From SIG440 sp045120135 (GTDB taxonomy: Bacteria > Bacillota > Clostridia > Monoglobales > Monoglobaceae), in contig JBGVEN010000020.1 of the NCBI GenBank assembly GCA_045120135.1, forward strand, positions 62,001 to 126,000: DNA of 64,000 bases, given 5' to 3'. Positions within the stretch are counted from its first letter, which is position 1. Every line of letters starts with the position of its first letter. Both the position numbers and the translations under genes were made by a program. The notes beneath the pieces were generated by a model that did not search any database, had not been told where the DNA came from, and was given only the letters and a program-made list of their open reading frames with translations. Shown piece by piece: positions 16,254 to 25,301 of the stretch.

Positions 16254-18536
16254 ATGACGAAAATTAAAGCATACGAACTTTCAAAGGGATTTAACATTCC
16301 CAGCAAGGAAATTGTTAAGGTTTTGCATGACTACGGTGTTTCGGAAAAGAACCATATGAGCGCTCTTGACGAAAAGGAACTGGATGTTATTTTTGAATAC
16401 TATACTCAGAAAAATCAGGTAGAGGACTTCTCTGCATTATTTGCAGTGGTTGAACAGCCTGTGGAAGAAAAGAAGAAAGAAGATAAGGCTGAAAAGGTAG
16501 CAGAAGAGGCTCCGGCAGATAGCGCAACAGAGATCGAAGCTCTGGCAGAGATTGAGGAGCTTGTTCACGCACGAAAGACCCGTGTGGTTGATACCCGTGC
16601 AAACAATGTTGACCTCGACAAGCTGGATACAGAAAAGCTTGAAGAGCTTATCCCTGAGAATGTAAAAGAAACAGGCGGCAGCGCAAAGCAGAAAATTAAA
16701 ACAGGCAACAAAAAGAGCAAGCTTGTTAAAGAAAAGTCCGAGGCAAAAGAGGCGGCAAAGCCTGTTAAGAAAGAAAAGAAAGAAGTTCTTGAAGTTCTTG
16801 TTCCCGATGCAATCACCGTGGGCGAACTGGCTGAAAGAATGAAAAAGCCTACCACAGAGGTTATTAAAAAGCTGATGATGCTTGGTATTATGGCATCGGT
16901 GAACGAAACGCTCGACTTTGATACAGCCTCACTTATAGTGGAAGATTTTGGTGGAATTGTTGAACACGAAATAATTCTTACAGAAGAGGATAAACTGTTT
17001 AATGATGTTGAAGATTCACCTGAGTCACTTATTCCCCGTTCACCGGTAGTTGTTGTAATGGGTCATGTTGACCACGGTAAAACTTCTCTTCTCGATACAA
17101 TCCGTAACACCAATGTAACCAGCGGTGAATTTGGTGGTATTACTCAGCACATCGGTGCTTACCGTGTTCGTGTAAATGATAAAAAGATTACATTCCTTGA
17201 TACACCCGGCCACGAGGCGTTTACAGCAATGCGTGCCAGAGGTGCGCTTGTTACAGATATTGCAATTCTTGTTGTTGCTGCGGATGATGGTATTATGCCC
17301 CAGACAATCGAGGCAATCAACCACGCAAAGGCTGCAAATGTTTCAATAATTGTTGCAATCAACAAGATCGATAAGGAAGGCGCAAATCCCGACAGAGTCC
17401 GTCAGGAGCTTACCGAGCACGGTCTTGTTCCCGAGGAATGGGGCGGCGATACCATTTGCGTTGAAGTATCAGCAAAAATGAATATGAACATCGACAGCCT
17501 GCTCGAAATGGTTCTCCTTGTTGCTGAAATGAAAGAACTCAAGGCAAACCCCAATCGTCTTGCAAAGGGTACTGTCATTGAGGCTCAGCTCGACAAGGGC
17601 AGAGGCCCTGTTGCAACACTTCTCGTTCAAAACGGTACACTCAAGACCGGTGACATAGTTGTTGCAGGTACAGCTGTTGGCAGAGTTCGTGCAATGAACG
17701 ACGATAAGGGCAAGGCAATCAAAAAGGCTGGTCCTTCAATTCCTGTTGAAATTCTTGGCCTTTCCGAAGTTCCCGATGGTGGCGATGTATTCTACGCAGT
17801 AGAGGATGAAAGAAAAGCCCGTGAGGTAGTTGAAGCAAGAAAGTTCAAGGCAAAGCAGGAGGCTCAGAAGCAGAGTCAGGCATTGTCACTTGATAACCTG
17901 TTTGAACAGATTGAAGCAGGTAAGACAAAAGACCTCAATATTATTGTTAAAGCGGATGTTCAGGGCTCAGTTGAGGCTGTTCGTCAGTCACTTGAAAGAA
18001 TTACCAATGAGGAAGTCCGTGTAAATGTTATCCATGGCGCAGTTGGTGCGGTTAACGAATCGGATGTTATGCTTGCAAGTGCATCAAATGCGATTATTGT
18101 AGGCTTTAATGTTCGTCCTACCCCCGGTGCAACAGTTGCAGCAGACGGCTCTGAGGTTGATATCAGGCTATATCGTGTAATTTATGATGCAATCGAGGAT
18201 ATCGAGGCTGCTATGAAGGGTATGCTTGCACCTAAGTTCCAGGAACAGATTACCGGACATATTGAAATCAGAACAACCTTTAAAGTATCAGGTGTTGGAA
18301 CAATCGGTGGTGCATATGTTACTGACGGTAAGGTTCATAGAAACAGCCTTGTTCGTGTTGTTCGTGACGGTATCGTTATCCATGAGGGCGAGCTTGGCTC
18401 ACTCAAGAGATTCAAGGACGATGTTAAGGAAGTTGCAAGCGGCTACGAATGCGGCGTAAGTATCGAAAAGTTCAACGACATCAAAGAAGGCGATGTTATC
18501 GAGGCTTATGTTATGGAGCAGATAATGCCGCAATAA
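16254..18536 (+). CDS. infB: Translation initiation factor IF-2
   Basis: 760 residues. The N-terminal IF2N domain (~1-50) is followed by a charged linker (~75-185) rich in Lys, Glu and Ala, a second IF2N domain (~190-240), then the GTPase ('GHVDHGKTSLLD', 'GGITQHIGA', 'DTPGHEAF', 'NKIDK', 'SAKMN') and the C-terminal domains that hold fMet-tRNA. The linker is shorter than in E. coli. IF-2 brings initiator tRNA to the 30S subunit. ATG 16254 follows GGAAAGG. It is the usual centre of this operon. Confidence 0.98.
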   Translation: MTKIKAYELSKGFNIPSKEIVKVLHDYGVSEKNHMSALDEKELDVIFEYYTQKNQVEDFSALFAVVEQPVEEKKKEDKAEKVAEEAPADSATEIEALAEIEELVHARKTRVVDTRANNVDLDKLDTEKLEELIPENVKETGGSAKQKIKTGNKKSKLVKEKSEAKEAAKPVKKEKKEVLEVLVPDAITVGELAERMKKPTTEVIKKLMMLGIMASVNETLDFDTASLIVEDFGGIVEHEIILTEEDKLFNDVEDSPESLIPRSPVVVVMGHVDHGKTSLLDTIRNTNVTSGEFGGITQHIGAYRVRVNDKKITFLDTPGHEAFTAMRARGALVTDIAILVVAADDGIMPQTIEAINHAKAANVSIIVAINKIDKEGANPDRVRQELTEHGLVPEEWGGDTICVEVSAKMNMNIDSLLEMVLLVAEMKELKANPNRLAKGTVIEAQLDKGRGPVATLLVQNGTLKTGDIVVAGTAVGRVRAMNDDKGKAIKKAGPSIPVEILGLSEVPDGGDVFYAVEDERKAREVVEARKFKAKQEAQKQSQALSLDNLFEQIEAGKTKDLNIIVKADVQGSVEAVRQSLERITNEEVRVNVIHGAVGAVNESDVMLASASNAIIVGFNVRPTPGATVAADGSEVDIRLYRVIYDAIEDIEAAMKGMLAPKFQEQITGHIEIRTTFKVSGVGTIGGAYVTDGKVHRNSLVRVVRDGIVIHEGELGSLKRFKDDVKEVASGYECGVSIEKFNDIKEGDVIEAYVMEQIMPQ

Positions 18537-18557
18537 CGGAAGAAAGGCGGTGCCAAT

Positions 18558-18896
18558 GTGCCTGCATATAACAGAATAGACAGAATTTCAGAAGAAGTAA
18601 AAAAAGAGCTTAGCGCAATAGTGCGTGAGCTTAAGGACCCTCGCATCAAAACCGTTGTTTCGGTTGTGAATGTGAGTGTAACCAAGGATTTGCGCTTTGC
18701 AAAGGCGTATATAAGTGTGTTTGGTGACGAAAATGTTCAAAAGGGCGTGATGGACGCTCTTAAGAGTGCTTCCGGCTTTATCCGCAAGGAGATAGGCAGA
18801 CGGGTAAACCTCCGCAACACACCCGAATTCACCTTTGAACTGGACAATTCAATCGAGTATGGTGCACACATCAATGAGGTGCTTAAAAATTTGTAA
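18558..18896 (+). CDS. rbfA: 30S ribosome-binding factor RbfA
   Basis: 112 residues with the KH-like fold: 'RISEEVKKELSAIVRELKDPRI' at the start and 'FIRKEIGRRVNLRNTPEFTFEL' near the end. RbfA is needed for late 30S maturation and cold adaptation. GTG 18558 is chosen with AAAGGCGG 8 bases upstream; the overlapping ATG at 18556 is out of frame. It follows infB by 21 bases. Confidence 0.95.
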   Translation: MPAYNRIDRISEEVKKELSAIVRELKDPRIKTVVSVVNVSVTKDLRFAKAYISVFGDENVQKGVMDALKSASGFIRKEIGRRVNLRNTPEFTFELDNSIEYGAHINEVLKNL

Positions 18897-18910
18897 AGCG
18901 AGGGACTCTT

Positions 18911-19852
18911 ATGCTTGAAAAACTGACAGAGCAGATGAAAGATGCCCAGAAAATAGCAATATTCAATCATATAAATCCCGATGGCGATGCTCTGGGCAGT
19001 GCCTTCGGCTTGAAGCTTGTTCTTGAGAAAATGGGTAAGCAGGCAGAAGTGTTTTTGCGTGACGGTGATGATACCCTTAAGGAATACGAAGTGCTGTATA
19101 AGGGCGAAAAGACGGAGCTTAAGGTATCAGACTGTGATCTTAAAATTGCGGTTGACTGCGCAGACATTGACAGGCTTGGTGACTTAAAGGGGCAGTTTAC
19201 GGGTAACACAGCGGCAATCGACCATCATATAACGCACAAGTCGTTTGCGGTCACCACTTTGGTGTGCCCCGATTCACCTGCCACGGGAGAAATTATTTTT
19301 GATGTTACACAGGCTCTCGGAGTCAAGTTGACCCGTGAGATTGCTCATAACCTTTATGCGGCTATTATGTGTGATACAGGCAGTTTCAAATACTCGTCCA
19401 CAACAGCAAAAACTCATATTGTTGCGGCGGAACTGATAAAAACTGGAATTGACTTTGCTGCACTTTCCAAACGCTTGTTTGATACAAAAAGCGTTGAATA
19501 CCTCGATATGTATAAAAAGGGCATCGAAAGTCTTGAATTGTATCTTGACGGAAAGGTGGCAATGCTGTATTTCAGTGAGCAGGATTTTGAAAATGCCGGA
19601 ATCCGCGAGTCGGATGCTGATGGAATAGTTAACCTCCCCAATAGTATTGAGGGAACAGAGGTTGGTGTTTATATCCGTCAGCGAGGCGAGGCGTTTAAGG
19701 TCAGTTTGCGTTCAAACAAAACGGCAAATGTCGCAGAGGTTGCAACCGTGTTTGGTGGCGGCGGCCACGAAAGAGCAAGCGGTTTTTTAATTAAAAAACC
19801 GCTCGAAACAGTTAAAAATGAAATAATTGAAGAGCTTAAAAAGGTTCTTTAA
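18911..19852 (+). CDS. nrnA: Bifunctional oligoribonuclease/pAp phosphatase NrnA (DHH family)
   Basis: 313 residues. DHH domain: 'NHINPDGDALGSAFGL', 'VDCADIDRLGD', 'IDHHITHKSF', and 'MCDTGSFKYSST'. DHHA1 domain: 'GGGGHERASGF' at the C terminus. The enzyme degrades 2-5 nt RNA and 3'-phosphoadenosine 5'-phosphate using Mn2+. Its place between rbfA and truB is standard in Bacillota. ATG 18911 follows GCGAGGGAC at 14 bases from the rbfA stop. Confidence 0.95.
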   Translation: MLEKLTEQMKDAQKIAIFNHINPDGDALGSAFGLKLVLEKMGKQAEVFLRDGDDTLKEYEVLYKGEKTELKVSDCDLKIAVDCADIDRLGDLKGQFTGNTAAIDHHITHKSFAVTTLVCPDSPATGEIIFDVTQALGVKLTREIAHNLYAAIMCDTGSFKYSSTTAKTHIVAAELIKTGIDFAALSKRLFDTKSVEYLDMYKKGIESLELYLDGKVAMLYFSEQDFENAGIRESDADGIVNLPNSIEGTEVGVYIRQRGEAFKVSLRSNKTANVAEVATVFGGGGHERASGFLIKKPLETVKNEIIEELKKVL

Positions 19853-19864
19853 ATGGAGAAAATT

Positions 19865-20746
19865 ATGGACGGAATAGTTAATGTAAACAAGCCTCTCGGA
19901 ATTACATCCCACGACGTTGTTTACAGATTAAGACGGCTTCTAGGGATAAAAAAGATAGGTCATACGGGGACATTAGACCCTGATGCAAGCGGTGTTTTGC
20001 CTATGTGTGTAGGCAAGGGCACCAAGCTTGCCGAAATGCTGACAGCAACAGATAAGCAATACCTTGCCGAACTGACTTTGGGTGCGCTCACCGATACTCA
20101 AGACGCAAGCGGCGAGATTTTGGAGAGGTTTGAGGTTAATGTCACAGAGGACGAAATCCGTGAGAAGATAGCAGGCTTTGTTGGCGAAATCAGTCAGATT
20201 CCGCCAATGTTCTCGGCAATTAAGGTAAACGGAAAAAAACTGTATGAGCTTGCGCGGGAGGGTAAAACCATTGAACGTGAGGCCCGTACGGTTGCTATTA
20301 AAAATATTGAAGTGCAAAAGGTCGATTTGGAGAAAAAGACCATTATGATGCTTGTGGATTGTTCAAAGGGGACATACATACGCACCCTTTGCAACGATAT
20401 CGGTGCGGCACTTGGCTGCGGCGGTTATATGTCGGCTCTGACCCGTACAAAAACCGGCAGATTCTGCATTGAAGAGTCGTTCACACTTGAACAGATTGAG
20501 GAAATGGTTCAAAAAGGGGACCATAGCTTTATGGTTCCGGTTGCCGAGGCTCTCCCGGAATACCGCAGAATTACCCTTGCTGATAAAAATGCTAAAAAAG
20601 TCCGTAACGGAATAAAGATTTCGGTTGAGGGCTTAACCGAGGGCGAAACCTACCGTGTTTTTGACGAAAGCGGCGAGTTTTTAATTCTGGCACAACAAAC
20701 AAAAGACGGACTTGAGGTTATACGAACATTTTACGGCGGTGCATAA
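19865..20746 (+). CDS. truB: tRNA pseudouridine-55 synthase TruB
   Basis: 293 residues starting 'MDGIVNVNKPLGITSHDVV'. The catalytic Asp lies in 'GHTGTLDPDASGVLP'. The enzyme forms pseudouridine 55 in the T-loop of tRNAs. ATG 19865 is preferred with GGAG 6 bases upstream and the normal family start; ATG 19853, directly abutting the nrnA stop, would add four residues. It ends one base before ribF begins. Confidence 0.95.
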   Translation: MDGIVNVNKPLGITSHDVVYRLRRLLGIKKIGHTGTLDPDASGVLPMCVGKGTKLAEMLTATDKQYLAELTLGALTDTQDASGEILERFEVNVTEDEIREKIAGFVGEISQIPPMFSAIKVNGKKLYELAREGKTIEREARTVAIKNIEVQKVDLEKKTIMMLVDCSKGTYIRTLCNDIGAALGCGGYMSALTRTKTGRFCIEESFTLEQIEEMVQKGDHSFMVPVAEALPEYRRITLADKNAKKVRNGIKISVEGLTEGETYRVFDESGEFLILAQQTKDGLEVIRTFYGGA

Positions 20747-20747
20747 A

Positions 20748-21629
20748 ATGATTACAACCAACAGCACAGAACTCAAAAATATATTAAAAGAAAAAAAGAC
20801 CGCCGTTGCACTGGGGTCTTTTGATGCTTTACACAAAGGGCATATATATGTGATTGGCAAGGCGGTGGAGTATGCGAAAAAAAATAATTTAACCGCACTT
20901 GTTCAGCTTGTTGAAATCCCGACCCGACTCAGAATAAATACTCTTGAAACAAGACTTCAAATCCTTGAAAAAATGGGCGTTGAGGTTGTGGTTGTGGAAC
21001 AGTTTACCGAAAACTTTAGATCTGTTGATTATAAGAGCTTTATATGTGAATTTCTCAGTGATAAGTACAATGCTGCCGCAGTATTTTGCGGCGATAACTA
21101 TCGCTTTGGATATATGGCAGAGGGTGATACGGACAAGCTTTCGGAAGGGTGCTCAAAATGCGGAATTTCGGTAAAAGTAATTCCTTGCATAGAAATAGAG
21201 GGGGTTGTGTCAAGCACCGTAATCCGTGAATTTATTAAAAACGGAGAGATGGAGAAAGCAGCAGAATATATGACCAGACCCTACGCGGTTTCGGGTGAGG
21301 TTGTTCACGGCAGAGGCGTTGGAAAAACTCTTGGTTTCCCTACGGCAAACATAAGTATTCCGCCGAATGCGGTTATCCCTAAAAACGGAGTGTATTTAAC
21401 CAAAGTTCGATTGGACGGAGAAATATATGACGGAATTACCAATGTAGGGGCGAAGCCGACAGTTGATGTGGATGAAGTGAATATTGAGACATATATGGAT
21501 AAATTTGATGCCGATATATATGGCAAAACAATAGCGGTTGAATTTATAAAACGCCTGCGTGATACAAAGAAGTTCGATAACCTTGAAGAATTAAGGACCC
21601 AGCTCGAAAGGGATAAGATGGAAATATAA
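20748..21629 (+). CDS. ribF: Bifunctional riboflavin kinase/FAD synthetase RibF
   Basis: 293 residues. The N-terminal nucleotidyltransferase has 'ALGSFDALHKGHIYVI' (the GxFDGxHxGH motif with Gly replaced by Ala at one position), and the C-terminal flavokinase has 'GRGVGKTLGFPTANI'. It converts riboflavin to FMN and FMN to FAD. ATG 20748 directly follows the truB stop; the frame is open upstream inside truB, but that extension is not used. truB-ribF is a conserved pair. No FMN riboswitch is seen. Confidence 0.94.
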   Translation: MITTNSTELKNILKEKKTAVALGSFDALHKGHIYVIGKAVEYAKKNNLTALVQLVEIPTRLRINTLETRLQILEKMGVEVVVVEQFTENFRSVDYKSFICEFLSDKYNAAAVFCGDNYRFGYMAEGDTDKLSEGCSKCGISVKVIPCIEIEGVVSSTVIREFIKNGEMEKAAEYMTRPYAVSGEVVHGRGVGKTLGFPTANISIPPNAVIPKNGVYLTKVRLDGEIYDGITNVGAKPTVDVDEVNIETYMDKFDADIYGKTIAVEFIKRLRDTKKFDNLEELRTQLERDKMEI

Positions 21630-21665
21630 AATTTGCAACAGACAGTAATTTAAGGTGTGATAAAT

Positions 21666-21986
21666 ATGCAAAATTTTGGAAATAGTATTTTAAACCTACT
21701 TGTGATTGCTCTTGTTATTATATGCTGGGGTTTGGTTGCTTTCAGATTTATAAAGAGCAGATGCGCAAACGTAAGGACGGTTAAAGCTGTTATAACGGAT
21801 AAATATAAAAATGATTGTGTTTCCAGAATTCAGGGGACCTTTAAAAGTGTTACATATACAGTCGTATTTTCGATTGGAAAGAAAAAGCTCGCCTTTGATG
21901 TTTCTGAATATTCTTTTGGAAATTTCCGTGTCGGTCAAAAAGGAACTTTGACTTGTAAGGGCGGCAGGCTGATAGACTTTAAGTGA
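21666..21986 (+). CDS. Small membrane protein, DUF2500-like
   Basis: 106 residues. One N-terminal membrane helix (~8-26) is followed by a beta-rich domain ('VKAVITDKYKND', 'YTVVFSIGKKKLAFDVS', 'GQKGTLTCKGGRLIDF'). That order of strands and the closing 'G..GTLT..G..L..F' pattern resembles DUF2500 proteins, whose function is unknown. ATG 21666 is preferred with AAGGTG 8 bases upstream; GTG 21657 is an alternative. It is the last + gene before a strong bidirectional terminator. Confidence 0.65.
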   Translation: MQNFGNSILNLLVIALVIICWGLVAFRFIKSRCANVRTVKAVITDKYKNDCVSRIQGTFKSVTYTVVFSIGKKKLAFDVSEYSFGNFRVGQKGTLTCKGGRLIDFK

Positions 21987-21990
21987 TATA

Positions 21991-22037
21991 AAAAATGTGT
22001 GGTTTAGAAGGCATAGCTTTCTAAACCACACATTTTT
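21991..22037. terminator. Bidirectional terminator
   Basis: A perfect 19-bp inverted repeat, arms 21991-22009 and 22019-22037, with a 9-base loop and A/T runs at both ends. It separates the convergent DUF2500-like and AraC genes. Confidence 0.95.
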
Positions 22038-22043
22038 GTTGTA

Positions 22044-22886
22044 TTATAGCTTTGAGGGATTAATTCCAAATTCTCTTTTAAATGATACAGAAAAATAGCT
22101 TTGACTGCTGAAATTCAGTTTTTCGGATACCTCGCGTACGCTCATCCCGTCCTGAAGAAGCTGAGCAGCAATTTTGAATTTAAGGGCAAGAAAATATTTA
22201 TGTATGCTTATGCCGGCATATTTTGTAAAAAGCCGCTTAAGTCCGGATTCGCTTAAAAAGCAATGCTTTGCAATTTCCGCAACAGTAGGGTGACCGTAAA
22301 TATGTTCGGTCATATACTGAACGGCTTGCTGAAAAACCAAAGCGTCCGATACAGTGGAAATGTGTGAGATATTTCCGCTCTCGCCCAAAGAGAGAAGAAG
22401 GGAATATAAAAATGTTACTATCCGCTGAAGATAGACGGGAGAATTGTTCTTAAGCCTGAGAAGCTGGTCCTCTTTGCGATATTCGTTGGAATTATGGGTA
22501 AGCGGTACCTGCCGGTTTATAAAGTCGAGTAATGAATATATAATACTTTGTTGCTCATTGTTTAGCCGAAAAACCTTATCTTTAAAGTATTCTGAAAGAG
22601 GACCTTTCAGGTTAAACGAAAAAATCAAAAGTTTTGCACCGTTTTCGTGATCTATGTAAAATTTATGAAGCTCCATGGGCTTATGGAACACAATATCTCC
22701 GGCTGAAAGTTCATAAACCTTGTCGTCACCGGACACGCAGGCAGAGCCGTCAATGACATAAAGGCACTCCCAGAAGTTATGGGTTTCACCCGGAAAGTGA
22801 AAACCATTTGGCTTGTGTTCGGTGAATAATGAAAAAAGAGTATCTATATGAATTTGTTCCTTAACATAAAGCGGATTCCAATGCAT
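22044..22886 (-). CDS. AraC-family transcriptional regulator with cupin domain
   Basis: 280 residues. The N-terminal half is a cupin-like sensor ('HNFWECLYVIDGSACVSGD', 'LSAGDIVFHKPMELHKF'). The C-terminal ~100 residues are the double HTH: 'TVAEIAKHCFLSESGLKRLF' and 'SVREVSEKLNFSSQSYFSVS' plus 'FKREFGINPSKL'. AraC proteins with this layout usually activate sugar genes on binding a sugar. It is divergent from the amino-sugar kinase gene at 23028, with a 141-base intergenic region, and is the likely regulator of that locus; this is inferred from position only. Confidence 0.9.
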   Translation of the reverse strand: MHWNPLYVKEQIHIDTLFSLFTEHKPNGFHFPGETHNFWECLYVIDGSACVSGDDKVYELSAGDIVFHKPMELHKFYIDHENGAKLLIFSFNLKGPLSEYFKDKVFRLNNEQQSIIYSLLDFINRQVPLTHNSNEYRKEDQLLRLKNNSPVYLQRIVTFLYSLLLSLGESGNISHISTVSDALVFQQAVQYMTEHIYGHPTVAEIAKHCFLSESGLKRLFTKYAGISIHKYFLALKFKIAAQLLQDGMSVREVSEKLNFSSQSYFSVSFKREFGINPSKL

Positions 22887-23027
22887 TTAAACACCTCGCT
22901 TCGTGGACTAAAATCAAATATTTTTGAACTAAACTTATATATAAATTTGTTTTTTGCTCGTATATAATATAACATAAGATAAATTTAATGTAAAGAGGAA
23001 ATTCTGATAATTATGAGGTGCCAGAAG

Positions 23028-24098
23028 ATGAATGTGAATGAGATACTAAATGAGTTTCGGCTCGAAACAAAGATTGCGCCTTACGGAAACGGTCATATAA
23101 ATGACACTTATTGTGCAGAATCAGATAAATATATTCTTCAGCGGATTAATACGAACATTTTTACCGACCCTGAAGGTCTGATGAGCAATATAGAAAATGT
23201 AACAGAATTTCTGCGTAAAAAGATAATTAAAGCCGGGGGCAATCCTGAGCGCGAGACACTTAAGGTGATTAAGACCAAAACCGGTGAAAGCTTTTTGAAA
23301 ACGGAGGATGGATGCTTCCGAGTTTATAAGTTTATTACAGAGACAAAAACAGTAGAAACTGACAAAACCCCTCAGGACTTGTATCAGGCAGCAAGGGGAT
23401 TTGGAAGATTTCAGAATATGCTCAGTGATTTTCCTGCGGAAACCTTGAATGAAACAATTAAGGATTTTCATAACACTCCCAAGCGTGTTGAAGCGTTGAA
23501 AAAGGCTATCAAAGAGGACAAAGCCGGACGTGTTGCAAGTGTTCAGCCGGAAATTGAGTTTGCGCTTAAAAATGCAGAGTTTGCCGGTGTTATTGTTGAT
23601 GGAATTAATGATGGGGGCATTCCGGTCAGAGTTACTCACAACGATACAAAGATAAACAACATTTTGTTTGATGCAAAAACGGGAGAAGCAACTTGTGTGA
23701 TAGACCTTGATACGGTAATGCCAGGCAGTATGTTGTATGATTTTGGTGATGCTCTCCGTATGGGTGCGTCTACCAGAGCAGAGGACGAGACGGACTTGGA
23801 TACAGTATGGTTCGATGTAGATATATTCAGAATTTTTGCAGAAGGCTATCTTAAGGAGCTTGGTGAGAGCATAACTGAACGCGAGGCGGAGCTGCTGGCG
23901 TTTTCAACAAAGCTTATGACCTATGAATGCGGTATAAGATTTCTGACAGATTACCTAAACGGCGATACCTATTTCAAAATTCACAGACCAAGCCACAATC
24001 TTGACAGAACCCGCAACCACTTTAAGTTGGTTGCGGACATTACTGCGAAAGAGGATGAACTTAATAGTATCATCAAGGAAATTAAAAACAACTTATAA
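23028..24098 (+). CDS. Aminoglycoside-phosphotransferase-fold kinase, N-acetylhexosamine 1-kinase-like
   Basis: 356 residues. 'YGNGHINDTYCAESDKYILQ' near the start and 'YILQRINTNIFTDPEGL' are the marks of the NahK type, followed by the catalytic loop 'VTHNDTKINNILFD' and metal motif 'CVIDLDTVMPG'. NahK phosphorylates GlcNAc/GalNAc at C1. ATG 23028 is chosen with GAGGTG 7 bases upstream; ATG 23013 would add five residues. Divergent AraC regulator on the left, nagA on the right. Activity on N-acetylhexosamines is inferred from family and neighbours. Confidence 0.82.
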   Translation: MNVNEILNEFRLETKIAPYGNGHINDTYCAESDKYILQRINTNIFTDPEGLMSNIENVTEFLRKKIIKAGGNPERETLKVIKTKTGESFLKTEDGCFRVYKFITETKTVETDKTPQDLYQAARGFGRFQNMLSDFPAETLNETIKDFHNTPKRVEALKKAIKEDKAGRVASVQPEIEFALKNAEFAGVIVDGINDGGIPVRVTHNDTKINNILFDAKTGEATCVIDLDTVMPGSMLYDFGDALRMGASTRAEDETDLDTVWFDVDIFRIFAEGYLKELGESITEREAELLAFSTKLMTYECGIRFLTDYLNGDTYFKIHRPSHNLDRTRNHFKLVADITAKEDELNSIIKEIKNNL

Positions 24099-24102
24099 GG
24101 AA

Positions 24103-24131
24103 TTGACCAATAAATAATACAATGATATAAT
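24103..24131 (+). promoter_or_regulatory. Promoter of nagA
   Basis: TTGACC (24103-24108), 17-base spacer, TATAAT (24126-24131), beginning 5 bases after the kinase stop. nagA and the ROK-like gene can therefore be expressed apart from the kinase. Confidence 0.85.
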
Positions 24132-24158
24132 CTATAAATCGTGAAAGGAGAGTGCAAT

Positions 24159-25301
24159 ATGAAAGCGATTGTTAATGGTAAGATTATTTTGAAGGACAGA
24201 ATTGTGGAAAATAAGGTTCTTCTGTTTTCGAATGTTATAGAGGGGATAGTATGTGAAGATGAAATACCTCAATGTGCCGAGGTGATTGATGCTAAAGGCG
24301 GATATGTTTCGCCCGGACTCATTGAACTGCATATTCACGGCTATCTTGGCAAAGATGTTTGTGACGGGGAAGAGGAGAGTATCAGGGTAATTTCAAAGGG
24401 ACTCCTTAAAAATGGCGTAACGGGCTATCTTCCCACTACTATGACGGAGGATATGTCGGTTATCCGCAAGGCACTTGAGGTTTGCCGTGGTCTTAAGGAA
24501 GAAAGCAAAACCTGGGAGGGCAGCACAATTCTTGGTTGTCACGCCGAAGGTCCGTTTATAAGTGAAAGATATAAGGGTGCTCAGGACCCGAAATACATAC
24601 TTAAACCCGATGCTGAATTTGTTAAGGAATACGCTGATATAATTTCTCTTATTACCCTTGCTCCGGAATGTGATACCGAAGATATGACAGCAATCCGTGA
24701 GATGTGCAAGGATACTGATGTGGTTGTTTCGATGGGACACACCGCAACGGACTATGAAACTGCAATGAAAGGCGTTGAAGCAGGTGTAAAGCATGCAACG
24801 CATCTGTTCAATGCAATGTCACCGCTTGCCCACCGTGCTCCGGGTGCAGTTACAGCAGCACTCAATTCTGATATAAGCTGCGAAATTATTGCTGATACAT
24901 TCCATGTTCTACCGGTGTTTTACGATATGCTGTGGAAACTCAAAGGCAGAAAGCTTTGCTTTGTAACCGACTGCCTGCCGGCAGGAGGCCTTCCTCAAGG
25001 TGAATACACACTTGGTGGTCAGAAAATTATATACAGAGACGTTGTTTGCCGTCTTGAAGATGGAACTGTTGCAGGCAGCGTTCTTACCCTCAATAAGGGT
25101 GTGTGGAATGTATATACAAACTCGCAGATTCCGCTTTGGGAATGTGTAAACGGTGCATCCTTGAATCCTGCAACAACTTTAGGGATTGAAAAACAAAAAG
25201 GTTCTCTTGATATTGGCAAGGATGCGGATATCATCATAACCGATAATAAATTTAATGTTGAAAAAACTATAATTGGAGGAGAAATGAAATATGAAGCTTA
25301 A
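24159..25301 (+). CDS. nagA: N-acetylglucosamine-6-phosphate deacetylase
   Basis: 380 residues of amidohydrolase fold. Metal and catalytic motifs: 'LIELHIHGYLG', 'CHAEGPFIS', 'VSMGHTATDYE', 'KHATHLFNAMSPLAHRAPG' and 'FVTDCLPAGG'. It removes acetate from GlcNAc-6-phosphate in the cytosol. ATG 24159 follows AAAGGAGAG; ATG 24141 is an alternative without ribosome binding site. It overlaps the ROK-like gene by 11 bases. nagB (deaminase) is not in the window, so the product must be used by a gene elsewhere. Confidence 0.95.
   Translation: MKAIVNGKIILKDRIVENKVLLFSNVIEGIVCEDEIPQCAEVIDAKGGYVSPGLIELHIHGYLGKDVCDGEEESIRVISKGLLKNGVTGYLPTTMTEDMSVIRKALEVCRGLKEESKTWEGSTILGCHAEGPFISERYKGAQDPKYILKPDAEFVKEYADIISLITLAPECDTEDMTAIREMCKDTDVVVSMGHTATDYETAMKGVEAGVKHATHLFNAMSPLAHRAPGAVTAALNSDISCEIIADTFHVLPVFYDMLWKLKGRKLCFVTDCLPAGGLPQGEYTLGGQKIIYRDVVCRLEDGTVAGSVLTLNKGVWNVYTNSQIPLWECVNGASLNPATTLGIEKQKGSLDIGKDADIIITDNKFNVEKTIIGGEMKYEA

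Noticed and set aside
20600..20760. FMN riboswitch before ribF
   Set aside because: ribF begins one base after truB in the same operon; there is no leader space for such an element.
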